Source of the DNA: Pseudanabaena minima
GTDB taxonomy: Bacteria; Cyanobacteriota; Cyanobacteriia; Pseudanabaenales; Pseudanabaenaceae
Assembly (NCBI RefSeq): GCF_051131155.1
Contig: NZ_CP159508.1
Location: 2,604,001 to 2,668,000 of the forward strand
Length of the DNA stretch: 64,000 nt
Reading direction: 5' to 3'
Shown: piece after piece, positions 1 to 7,366 of the stretch
Layout of the letters: every line of letters starts with the position of its first letter
Numbering within the stretch: the stretch's first letter is position 1
The notes under the pieces: model-generated
What the model was told of the DNA's origin: nothing
Databases searched by the model: none
The model's input: the letters and a program-made list of their open reading frames with translations, nothing else
Made by a program: the position numbers and the translations under genes

Positions 1-137
1 CTCCTAATGCTCAATTACGCTCTTCTTACCGTGGTACTTATATCGAAGTACAAGGCTACCCTGATCGTGGCAGTGCTGAGACTCTCAACTTAACTATTCG
101 TCGTCAAGGATTTGATAGTCGTGTTGTATTTTTCTAA
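1..137 (+). CDS. C-terminal end of an unidentified protein (5' truncated)
   Basis: The window opens inside a reading frame that starts at base 3 and ends at the TAA at 135-137. About 44 residues are visible, ending in RRQGFDSRVVFF. The pattern of a short beta-rich tail followed by a phrase like 'RRQGFDSRV' resembles the end of SPOR or other peptidoglycan-binding repeats, but that is a weak inference from a few residues. The rest of the gene lies outside the window. It is followed by a strong palindrome at 172-219 and a second one at 245-280, either of which could end its transcript. Confidence 0.5.
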   Translation, partial: PNAQLRSSYRGTYIEVQGYPDRGSAETLNLTIRRQGFDSRVVFF

Positions 138-171
138 CTTCCGGCAGCGATCAGTGTCCAATCCCCAACCA

Positions 172-219
172 ATAAAATTTTTAAAAGCTTTGCAAAGCAA
201 CGCTTTTAAAAATTTTATT
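172..219. terminator. Palindromic hairpin, likely terminator
   Basis: Arms ATAAAATTTTTAAAAGC and GCTTTTAAAAATTTTAT pair around a loop containing GCAAAG. The core TTGCAAAGCAACGCTTTT recurs in the hairpin at 1661-1705, and a variant occurs at 45938-45988. It lies after the truncated first gene. Confidence 0.7.
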
Positions 220-244
220 GTGGTTTGTTTAAGCAAAATTTCCT

Positions 245-280
245 ATAGAACAAGGGGAACTTAAGTCCCCTTTGTTCTAT
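245..280. terminator. Palindrome between convergent genes, likely bidirectional terminator
   Basis: ATAGAACAAAGGGG-like arms pair around ACTTAAGT. It sits just past the stop of cruG (minus strand) and after the plus-strand gene, so it could serve both. Confidence 0.65.
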
Positions 281-290
281 GAGTATTGTT

Positions 291-1469
291 CTATGAGTAA
301 GTACGACCGCGCCAACTTTTGGGTTTGGTAAATGCTGAAATCCAAATTCGCATTACAGCAAAGGGATCAGCTAGAGGAGATAGCCAAAACCAAAAGCCCA
401 CTTCGGTGTAACTAGTGCGAATGCCAAATACTAGTAAGCAGCGAATAAATATGAGAAAGACATTGAGCCAGAACAAAATATTTAGCAATAGAGATGGTAC
501 AGGTTGCCAAATTGACAGTGCTATTAGCAAAGGTATTGGTAATCCTTGAACAGCAGTAAGTAACAGGCAATCAACAAAGGTTTGCGTCGGGGTTGAGGCA
601 TCCTTAAGATCAAGCGATCGCCCCCATTCGCGCCATGTTTCTTCCATCGATGTATACATCCGCACCTGCATCAGTGCTGCACCATCAAGAAAGCCCACTT
701 TTGCGCCACGTTGGGATGCGGCTCTAGCAAGGGTAACGTCATCACAAAATGACGACTTAGCAAGTTCATAGCCATCTAGTTCGACGAGCTTGGTGCGTTT
801 TGATAAAAAACATTGACCATTTGCCATCACCCGATCTTCGGTAAACTGGGTGCGATCGCCTGTTGCTCCAAATCGAAAAATCAGGGTAATTAATAACGCA
901 GGTTGTAACCATTGTTCACCTGCGGTTTTGAGAATAAACTTCGGTGACAGGGAAACAATATCAAAATTGTCCTCAGTGGCTTGCTGGACAAAACTGGCTA
1001 CTAGTCCCTTTTGTGGCAATGTGTCAGCATCAATGCCCAGCACCCATTCACTTGTAGGATCGCTATGCAAAAATCCTGTGTGTAAAGCCCAAGGGCGACC
1101 CACCCAACCTTCAGGCAGAGGATCATCGGTAATTAGTTTGAGAGGAATGGGAAACTCTTTTTGCAATTTATGCACATATTCGGGTGTGCCATCCTGCGAT
1201 CGGCTGTCAACCACGATAATTTCTTTGGCAGCTTGATCCCGTAAGCCTTCTAAACAAGTCGGTAAGCGATCGATCTCATTGAGTGTGGGGATGACTATCG
1301 AAACTTTAGGTGATTGCTTAGCTAATTCTTCGGCTGCTGGCTCAAGTGGAAGTAACGGTGCTGTGCGATCGCGGGCTGTGCTAAGACGTTTTAGCAATAC
1401 AAGTGTGGCGGGGACTTGTAAAAGCAAAAAAAATATTGGGAAACCTATCAAAAAAAGCGGATTATTCAA
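291..1469 (-). CDS. cruG: Family 2 glycosyltransferase, probably CruG (carotenoid 2'-O-glycosyltransferase)
   Basis: This is a 392-residue membrane glycosyltransferase. An N-terminal transmembrane helix (about 5-27) is followed by a GT-A domain with VSIVIPTLNE (about 57-66), the sugar-nucleotide region VVDSRSQDGT, the metal-binding DAD of GIDADTLP, and a CDDVTLARAA segment. Two or three C-terminal membrane helices follow, and the protein ends in a KSWRGRTY tail. This architecture, the WVGRPWALHTGF phrase and the tail fit the cyanobacterial CruG family, which adds the sugar in myxol/myxoxanthophyll-type carotenoids. That assignment rests on remembered family features, and cruF is not adjacent here. 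Other carotenoid genes (crtP, crtB, crtW) lie 43-47 kb into the window. A generic GT2 is the alternative. Confidence 0.75.
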   Translation of the reverse strand: MNNPLFLIGFPIFFLLLQVPATLVLLKRLSTARDRTAPLLPLEPAAEELAKQSPKVSIVIPTLNEIDRLPTCLEGLRDQAAKEIIVVDSRSQDGTPEYVHKLQKEFPIPLKLITDDPLPEGWVGRPWALHTGFLHSDPTSEWVLGIDADTLPQKGLVASFVQQATEDNFDIVSLSPKFILKTAGEQWLQPALLITLIFRFGATGDRTQFTEDRVMANGQCFLSKRTKLVELDGYELAKSSFCDDVTLARAASQRGAKVGFLDGAALMQVRMYTSMEETWREWGRSLDLKDASTPTQTFVDCLLLTAVQGLPIPLLIALSIWQPVPSLLLNILFWLNVFLIFIRCLLVFGIRTSYTEVGFWFWLSPLADPFAVMRIWISAFTKPKSWRGRTYS

Positions 1470-1514
1470 CTTCGATGGAGATGCTTATATTCTAAAAACT
1501 TATCCTATCGTAAA

Positions 1515-1631
1515 TTAACGTCAGTTCGACGAAAGCGAAAAATGGTAAGAATCGCTAAGCGATTCCTACTATTTTTCGCCATTTGCGTCGTGCTTTGCAC
1601 GACGCAAATGGCAATATCGAACTCACGTTAA
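1515..1631. repeat. Structured repeat family A, copy 1 (complete)
   Basis: This 117-bp element is bounded by TTAACGTCAGTTCGA and its near-perfect inverse TCGAACTCACGTTAA. Inside are two tandem hairpins. One has arms AAAAATGGTAAGAATCGCT/AGCGATTCctacTATTTTT; the second has CCATTTGCGTCGTGC/GCACGACGCAAATGG. Folded, it would be a closed stem carrying two stem-loops. It lies between divergent cruG and convergent dps and has no coding capacity. Related copies are at 22552, 22750 and 39328. Confidence 0.85.
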
Positions 1632-1660
1632 ATTAAGCCACGCATTCAAATGTACCCTCA

Positions 1661-1705
1661 GGAAGTTTTTAAAAGCGTTGCAAAGCAACGCTTTTAAAAA
1701 CTTCC
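1661..1705. terminator. Perfect 20-bp palindrome downstream of dps
   Basis: The arm GGAAGTTTTTAAAAGCGTTG and its exact inverse flank a CAAAG loop. It follows the 3' end of the minus-strand dps gene at 1744. The sequence after it, TTGGTTTGGTTTTAAGCGC, is shared with 20100-20135, so the palindrome may also belong to a repeat (family C). Confidence 0.75.
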
Positions 1706-1743
1706 TTGGTTTGGTTTTAAGCGCAAAGCGTTCTAATTTACGA

Positions 1744-2256
1744 TTATTCTTCTAACAAACTTCTCAACATCCATGCAGTTTTTTCATGGACTTGCATCCG
1801 TTGAGTCAATAAATCGGCTGTAGGTTCATCACTTGCTTTTTCAGCGATCGGGAAAATGGAACGGGCAGTGCGAGTTACAGCTTCTTGTCCTTCGACTAGC
1901 AACTTGATCATTTCTGTTGCTTTAGGAACTCCTTCAGTTTCAGGAATCGAAGTGAGTTTCGCATAGGCTGAATATGTTCCAGGCGCAGGAATACCAAGAG
2001 AGCGAATCCTTTCTGCAATTAGATCGACGGCTAGGGCAAGTTCTGTGTATTGTGCTTCAAACATGAGATGCAATGTATTGAACATTGGTCCTGTCACATT
2101 CCAATGGAAATTATGGGTCTTAAGATAGAGAGTATAGGTATCAGCGAGCAACCGCGATAGACCTTCAGCGATCGCAGTCCGATCTTCTTCAGAAATTCCG
2201 ATATTAATTGCCCCAGATAGCTCCTTATCAGTTGATTTTTCCTTGTTTTTACCCAT
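1744..2256 (-). CDS. dps: Dps ferritin-like DNA-protection protein
   Basis: At 170 residues this is the usual Dps length. Dps dodecamers oxidise and store iron using hydrogen peroxide and protect DNA in stress. The inter-subunit ferroxidase ligands are visible: His51 in HNFHWNV, His63 and Glu67 in TLHLMFEAQ, and Asp78 and Glu82 in VDLIAER. The spacing matches the family. The N-terminus is lysine-rich (MGKNKEKSTDK), as in Dps proteins that bind DNA through the tail. The gene stands alone between a family-A repeat with a terminator hairpin (3' side) and a 260-bp upstream region containing another long stem. The ATG at 2254-2256 has a weak AGGAAA-like ribosome site upstream. Confidence 0.93.
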   Translation of the reverse strand: MGKNKEKSTDKELSGAINIGISEEDRTAIAEGLSRLLADTYTLYLKTHNFHWNVTGPMFNTLHLMFEAQYTELALAVDLIAERIRSLGIPAPGTYSAYAKLTSIPETEGVPKATEMIKLLVEGQEAVTRTARSIFPIAEKASDEPTADLLTQRMQVHEKTAWMLRSLLEE

Positions 2257-2289
2257 TTCAATTTTCCTGTTATTACTGTCTGCATTATA

Positions 2290-2379
2290 CCAAATCCGAT
2301 TAAGATAGTTTAGAAGGACAGAGTTTTACACCATCCTTCTAAACTATCTTTTTACAACTTGTCTAAATCGGATTTAGTA
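2290..2379. repeat. Long interrupted stem upstream of dps
   Basis: An outer pair AAATCCGATT/AATCGGATTT encloses an inner pair AAGATAGTTTAGAAGGA/TCCTTCTAAACTATCTT. The ends read ATACCAAATCCGAT and ATCGGATTTAGTAT, so it is another terminal-inverted-repeat element of about 90 bp. It shares the ATACCA-type ends of family B but not its interior. Confidence 0.6.
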
Positions 2380-2401
2380 TTATAAACATCCTGAATAATC
2401 A

Positions 2402-2430
2402 TATAAAAACACCCGATAGGTGTTTTTATA
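2402..2430. terminator. Short GC-stem hairpin
   Basis: TATAAAAACACC-CGATA-GGTGTTTTTATA forms a 12-bp stem ending in a T-run. It lies between the divergent dps and hybrid-kinase genes, so its role as terminator or attenuator is unclear. Confidence 0.5.
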
Positions 2431-2514
2431 GCTGATAGTTATGAGAGATTCTGTGAACTGGGGAAAATAAGCAATCAATTTCAATATTTATCAATATTTA
2501 TTTAGTTTAATTTT

Positions 2515-5500
2515 ATGCAAAAACCTCAAATACCATCCAATGAAAGCGATCGCCAAGTTGCTCTTGAGAGATACAACATTCTCGATACATTACCAGAGCA
2601 AGAATATGATGATCTGACGCAATTGGCTGCTAGTATCTGTGGCACACCGATCGCTTTGATATCGCTAATTGATCGCGATCGGCAATGGTTTAAGTCCCGT
2701 GTTGGCATTGACATATCAGAGACATCGCGTGACATTTCCTTTTGCGCCCATGCGGTTGCTAACGCGGACATGTTGCATGTGACCGATACACTTCAAGATC
2801 CTCGTTTTGCTGACAATCCCTTAGTGGCTGATGAACCGCATATTCGCTTTTATGCTGGTATACCTTTAAGAACTGCTGATAATTTCACCTTAGGCACTTT
2901 ATGTGTCATCGATCGCCAGCCTCGTGATTTAACATATACCCAAATCCAACAACTCGAAGCCCTCAGTCGTCTAGTAATCAGCCAGTTAGAGTTAAGGCGC
3001 AACAATGAAGCAGCAAATCTTCTTGTGTCTGTACTTGAGTCCTCTAAGAGAGTATCGATGCTTCAACAAGCGATTTTAGATAGTGTTAACTTTGCAATTA
3101 TTGCCACTGACTTGCAAGGTAATATTCAATCCTTCAACTCAGGCGCAGAATTAATGTTGGGATATAAGGCATTAGAAATAATTGGGAAAAACCTTACAAT
3201 CTTCCATGATATTAGGGAAATTATCGAGCGATCGCAGAAATTATCAGCCGAGTTAAACCAAACCATTGAAGTTGGTTTTGAAGTGTTAACAGCTAAAGTG
3301 AAGTTGGGGGAAGTATTTGAAAAAGAATGGACTTATATTTGTAAAAATGGCGATCGCATTCCTGTCTTACTATCGATTACAGCGATTCGTAATGAGCGAA
3401 AAGAGATTACAGGGTTTCTGGGTGTAGCCAAAGATATTACTTCGCAAAAGGAAGCCGAACGCGATCGCCTTCGTCGTCAACAGACGGAAAAATTGGTAAC
3501 TACCCAAAATCAAATCGCACGAGTCCTAGCAGAATCATCGAGCTTTAGTGGCGCGGCTATCCGCATCTTACGCACACTTTGCGAACAATTATCTTGGGAT
3601 ATTGCGGAACTGTGGCTCACCAGTAGCTATCCCCACACTCTCAACCTCATGACAAGTTATACCAATCCAGCAATTGACTCAACCGAGCTAATCCAAACTC
3701 ATCAACTAATGTCAATTGAGTATGGATCGGGTTTGATTGGTTCCGTTTGGGCTGAAGGATGTGCTAAGTGTGTGGAGATTGACCAATATCCTAATTTCTA
3801 TAAATTAGAAGCTGTTAAGAAATTAGGTGTCAACTATGCATTAAGTTTTCCTGTCTGTGGTGAGAATGAGACCACTTTGGCTGTGATTACAATGTTTAGC
3901 CGTCAATGCCAAAATTCCAGTCCTGAACTACTCAACGTAGTCACAGCCATCAGTAGACAGATCGGTCAATTCATGGAGAAGCGGAAAGTTGAAAGGGATT
4001 TACACAAACAGAACTGGCGATCGCTACTGCTTTCAGATATTGCTTTACGCATTCGTCAATCCTTAGATCTTAAAGAAATACTCAATACATCTGTTAGTGA
4101 GATCCGCAAACTTGTTAGAGCCGATCGCGTCATCATCTATCAATTTCAGCCCGATTGGAGTGGGACTGTAGTAGTAGAATCAATCAATCCAAAATGGCGA
4201 TCTTCGCTGAATACGAATATTCAAGATACATGCTTTCAAACAGGATATTGGCAAGTCTATCAACAAGGACGGAAATTAGCGATCGATAATGTTGCTGAAT
4301 CAGATCTCAGTGAATGTCACAAAGAACTTTTAACCAGTTTTCAAGTGCAAGCAAATTTGGTTGTTCCCATTCTTGAAAATGAGCAGTTATGGGGACTATT
4401 GATCGCTCATCAATGTTCAGCGCCGCGACATTGGGAATCCTTTGAGATCAATCTCATGAGCCAACTTGCAGATCAAATTGGGATTGCGATCGCCCAGTCA
4501 AGATTGCTAGCCCAAGAAAAAGAACAACTTAAACTTTTACAAGAACAAAATATCGCTTTAGATCTGGCGCGTGCCGAAGCAGAACAAGCGACAATGGCAA
4601 AAAGCTCATTTTTAGCAACAATGAGTCATGAGATTCGCACCCCGATGAATGCTGTTATTGGGATGACGGGACTGCTCCTAGATACTGAGCTTGATGAGCG
4701 GCAGAGAGACTTCGCAGACACAATTCGTTCTAGTGGTGATCATTTATTAAATCTAATCAACGAAATTCTGGATTTCTCTAAATTAGAAGCAGGTGAAATG
4801 CAATTAGAGAATCTTGATTTTGATTTAGATATCAGCATTGAAGAAATCACGGAAATTCTTGCACCATCAGCTTATTTTAAGGGTATTGAACTAGCATCAT
4901 TTATTCATCCCAATGTGCCTAAATGTTTGTGTGGTGATGTCAGCCGTTTACGCCAAGTTTTGCTAAATTTGACAAACAATGCAATCAAGTTTACATCTCA
5001 AGGTGAAGTCATAATTGAAGTAACGCTTCAATCTGAGACTGAAAGTGATGCGGTTTTAAAATTTGCGATTATTGATACTGGTATTGGTATTCCTCCAGCA
5101 TCTCAAACAAAGTTGTTTCAGCCTTTTACTCAAGTTGATGCCTCAACAACTCGTCAATATGGTGGTACTGGCTTAGGTTTAGCAATTTGCAAACAAATTG
5201 TAGAATTAATGGGTGGTGAAATCCATGTACAAAGTGAAGAGAATAGAGGCTCGACATTTTGGTTTGTGATTACATTCCAGAAACAGAGCAACTGTCCTCG
5301 CAATGATGCAGGTGCTGAAATCCTAGAAGGTGTGAGAGTACTTGTGGTTGATGATAGTATTACTAACTGCAATATTCTTTACCATCAACTCAGTAGTTTT
5401 GGAATGCGTGTTGATACGATTCAGCAATCTAATTTGACTGTATCTTATCTAGAAAGGGCGATCGCCGAAACTGATCCGTATAAGATTGCTATCCTCGACA

Positions 5501-6570
5501 AGCAAATGCCAGAGCTTGATGGTGAGCAACTTGGGAAACAAATTAAAAGCTCTCCAAATCTGAAAGATATTCACTTGGTAATGTTAACATCTCTCGATCA
5601 AAGTGGAGATGCTACACGCATGATCGAGATTGGGTTTACTGAGTATCTTCGCAAACCTGTCCGCAAGATGCGTCTTTTGAATTGTTTAATTGAAATTATC
5701 TCAGGAATAGCCCAAAAATTAGTTTTTGAACCTTCCATTTATCCTTCATGTTTTCTTCCTCCAGTTTTGCCTCTCAATCTCAAAATTTTACTTGCAGAGG
5801 ATAGTTTAGTTAATCAAAAGGTGGCGATCAATCAGCTTCAGAGTTTAGGATATCAGACTGATATCGCAGCAAATGGGCAGGAAGTTTTAGAGCTATTTTC
5901 GCAAATTCATTACGATATTATTTTAATGGATTGTCAAATGCCAATTTTGGATGGTTATACTACAAGCCGCCAAATTCGGACTTTAGAAGCAAACAAAGGT
6001 TATTCTGACACTAAGGTTATTATCATTGCTCTGACAGCTAATGCAATGCAGGAAGATCGCGATCGCTGCTTAGCGGCGGGGATGGATGACTACCTCAGCA
6101 AGCCAGTCCGCAAAGAGAATCTCGCTGATATCCTCTCACGGTGGAGCAAAATCATTGCCCAGCGGGGTGAGCTAAAAATCACCAAAATTAATGAGGTCTC
6201 ACCTTTATCTGATACTAAAGTAGCTACGCCCAATAGTATTGAAGAAGAATTGGAAGTTGATTGGGCATATCTAGAAGAAATATCTAACGGTGATAAAGAG
6301 TTTAAACAACAACTTTTGCTAGCATATTTAAGCTCTCTTCCTGAACATATGGAAGCTCTAAAAATTGCGATCGCCCAAAAACAATATATTGAGACTGAGC
6401 AAGAAGCCCATTTTATCAAAGGTTCGAGCGCTGCGATCGGTATTAATGGCATCGCAAAACTTGCATCAATACTAGAGGAGAGTAGCAAACAAAAAATACT
6501 CCCTGAAAATGCAATCTTACTTTTTGATAGAATAACTTTAGGACTTAATGAAATAGAAAGCCATGTTTAG
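2515..6570 (+). CDS. Hybrid histidine kinase with a DXCF-type cyanobacteriochrome GAF domain
   Basis: This 1351-residue soluble phosphorelay sensor has these domains in order. GAF about 25-160 (starts ERYNILDTLPE), PAS 180-315, GAF 335-490, GAF 510-665, short coiled coil, HisKA with His705 (SHEIRTP), HATPase 810-930 (NLTNNAIKF, DTGIGIP, GGTGLGLAI), REC with Asp995 (LDKQMP), REC with Asp1139 (MDCQMP), and HPt with His1299 (AHFIKGSS). The third GAF has Cys573 in DTCF and Cys601 in ECH, 28 residues apart, plus FQVQANLVVPI. That is the signature of DXCF cyanobacteriochromes, which bind phycocyanobilin or phycoviolobilin and sense blue and green light. No membrane segment is present. Autophosphorylation, two receivers and an HPt imply output through an external response regulator. 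Downstream genes encode a related kinase and a REC-phosphatase. Confidence 0.93.
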   Translation: MQKPQIPSNESDRQVALERYNILDTLPEQEYDDLTQLAASICGTPIALISLIDRDRQWFKSRVGIDISETSRDISFCAHAVANADMLHVTDTLQDPRFADNPLVADEPHIRFYAGIPLRTADNFTLGTLCVIDRQPRDLTYTQIQQLEALSRLVISQLELRRNNEAANLLVSVLESSKRVSMLQQAILDSVNFAIIATDLQGNIQSFNSGAELMLGYKALEIIGKNLTIFHDIREIIERSQKLSAELNQTIEVGFEVLTAKVKLGEVFEKEWTYICKNGDRIPVLLSITAIRNERKEITGFLGVAKDITSQKEAERDRLRRQQTEKLVTTQNQIARVLAESSSFSGAAIRILRTLCEQLSWDIAELWLTSSYPHTLNLMTSYTNPAIDSTELIQTHQLMSIEYGSGLIGSVWAEGCAKCVEIDQYPNFYKLEAVKKLGVNYALSFPVCGENETTLAVITMFSRQCQNSSPELLNVVTAISRQIGQFMEKRKVERDLHKQNWRSLLLSDIALRIRQSLDLKEILNTSVSEIRKLVRADRVIIYQFQPDWSGTVVVESINPKWRSSLNTNIQDTCFQTGYWQVYQQGRKLAIDNVAESDLSECHKELLTSFQVQANLVVPILENEQLWGLLIAHQCSAPRHWESFEINLMSQLADQIGIAIAQSRLLAQEKEQLKLLQEQNIALDLARAEAEQATMAKSSFLATMSHEIRTPMNAVIGMTGLLLDTELDERQRDFADTIRSSGDHLLNLINEILDFSKLEAGEMQLENLDFDLDISIEEITEILAPSAYFKGIELASFIHPNVPKCLCGDVSRLRQVLLNLTNNAIKFTSQGEVIIEVTLQSETESDAVLKFAIIDTGIGIPPASQTKLFQPFTQVDASTTRQYGGTGLGLAICKQIVELMGGEIHVQSEENRGSTFWFVITFQKQSNCPRNDAGAEILEGVRVLVVDDSITNCNILYHQLSSFGMRVDTIQQSNLTVSYLERAIAETDPYKIAILDKQMPELDGEQLGKQIKSSPNLKDIHLVMLTSLDQSGDATRMIEIGFTEYLRKPVRKMRLLNCLIEIISGIAQKLVFEPSIYPSCFLPPVLPLNLKILLAEDSLVNQKVAINQLQSLGYQTDIAANGQEVLELFSQIHYDIILMDCQMPILDGYTTSRQIRTLEANKGYSDTKVIIIALTANAMQEDRDRCLAAGMDDYLSKPVRKENLADILSRWSKIIAQRGELKITKINEVSPLSDTKVATPNSIEEELEVDWAYLEEISNGDKEFKQQLLLAYLSSLPEHMEALKIAIAQKQYIETEQEAHFIKGSSAAIGINGIAKLASILEESSKQKILPENAILLFDRITLGLNEIESHV

Positions 6571-6606
6571 ATCTTCATTCACTTAACTACAAGGCTTAGG
6601 ACTCAA

Positions 6607-6673
6607 AAACGAATAAATAAAATTTAAAAAAGTAGTGCTTGGCACTACTTTTTTAAATTTTATTTATTCGTTT
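6607..6673. terminator. Very long perfect palindrome after the first hybrid kinase
   Basis: A stem of about 32 bp (arm beginning AAACGAATAAATAAAATTTA and ending AGTAGTGC) with a 3-nt TTG loop starts 37 bp after the kinase stop. It is longer than a normal intrinsic terminator and symmetric, so it would fold on either strand. Confidence 0.75.
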
Positions 6674-6716
6674 GATAGGAAATTACTATAGCAAAGTAAG
6701 TTTTGTATAAGACATA

Positions 6717-6770
6717 AAACCCAAAATAAAAATGACAGTGCAACGCATCGCCACTTTTATTTTGGGTTTT
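6717..6770. terminator. Second hairpin in the kinase-PAS gap
   Basis: AAAACCCAAAATAAAA and TTTTATTTTGGGTTTT form a 16-bp stem with a 22-nt unpaired centre. It is one of three consecutive palindromes in the 405-bp gap 6571-6975. Confidence 0.6.
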
Positions 6771-6806
6771 GATTTGTCGAGATCTTCTGTACTACTATGT
6801 GTACAT

Positions 6807-6861
6807 AAATCCCAAGAAGATAATGACGAAGCTTAGCTTTGTCATTATCTTCTTGGGATTT
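6807..6861. terminator. Third hairpin in the kinase-PAS gap
   Basis: AAATCCCAAGAAGATAATGAC pairs with its inverse around GAAGCTTAGCTTT. With the two preceding palindromes it fills the gap. No coding sequence is seen there; the gene for the PAS protein starts at 6976 after GAGGATTTCTCT. Confidence 0.6.
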
Positions 6862-6975
6862 GATTTAATCGACAAAAACTATACTTATCAAGCAATTCAA
6901 AAGGTATAATAATTAACTAGATTAAGTCTTAAGTAAGAACACGATTAACATCATATTATTTTTGAGGATTTCTCT

Positions 6976-7335
6976 ATGAACCGTCCCCAGACACTTGCTG
7001 AGATTTTAACTGGAGATCTCCCTGGTGTCATTGCTGACTTTCAAGGCATTATTGTTGATATTAATGAGCATTTTGAAATATTTACAGGATGGGAAAAACA
7101 GGAAATTATTGGGCAACTGATCTCGGTGATTTTACCAATTTATTTTCGAGAGTCGCATCACATGGGCTTTTCTCGTTTCACTGCATCGGGTGTTGCAACT
7201 ATTCTAAATCACCCACTAGAGCTTAAAGTTATTACTAAAGATGAGCGAGAGATCCTATCTGAGCACTATATTCTTGCTGAAAAACAAGATGATAAATGGA
7301 GCTTTGGGGCAACACTTCGTCCACTTGAATCTTGA
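6976..7335 (+). CDS. Stand-alone PAS-domain protein
   Basis: The 119 residues are almost entirely one PAS fold: IADFQGIIVDINEHFEIFTGWEKQEIIGQ is the typical PAS opening (strand, strand, helix), followed by LELKVITKDEREI and the closing strand WSFGATLRPL. No output domain, membrane helix or signal peptide is present. GAGG lies 9 bp before the ATG. It ends 31 bp before the next kinase and is probably co-transcribed with it. A single PAS can serve as a sensor partner or dimerisation module; nothing shows the ligand. Confidence 0.85.
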   Translation: MNRPQTLAEILTGDLPGVIADFQGIIVDINEHFEIFTGWEKQEIIGQLISVILPIYFRESHHMGFSRFTASGVATILNHPLELKVITKDEREILSEHYILAEKQDDKWSFGATLRPLES

Positions 7336-7366
7336 TTTTTTAGTTAACAATCCTAAGATTATATTC

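Noticed and set aside
850..1518. Plus-strand frames inside the cruG gene
   Set aside because: They are composition shadows with no recognisable protein pattern.
7241..7366. Upstream extension of the second hybrid kinase from 7241
   Set aside because: It overlaps the PAS gene by 95 bp and its residues resemble no domain; the ATG at 7367 fits the PAS start.
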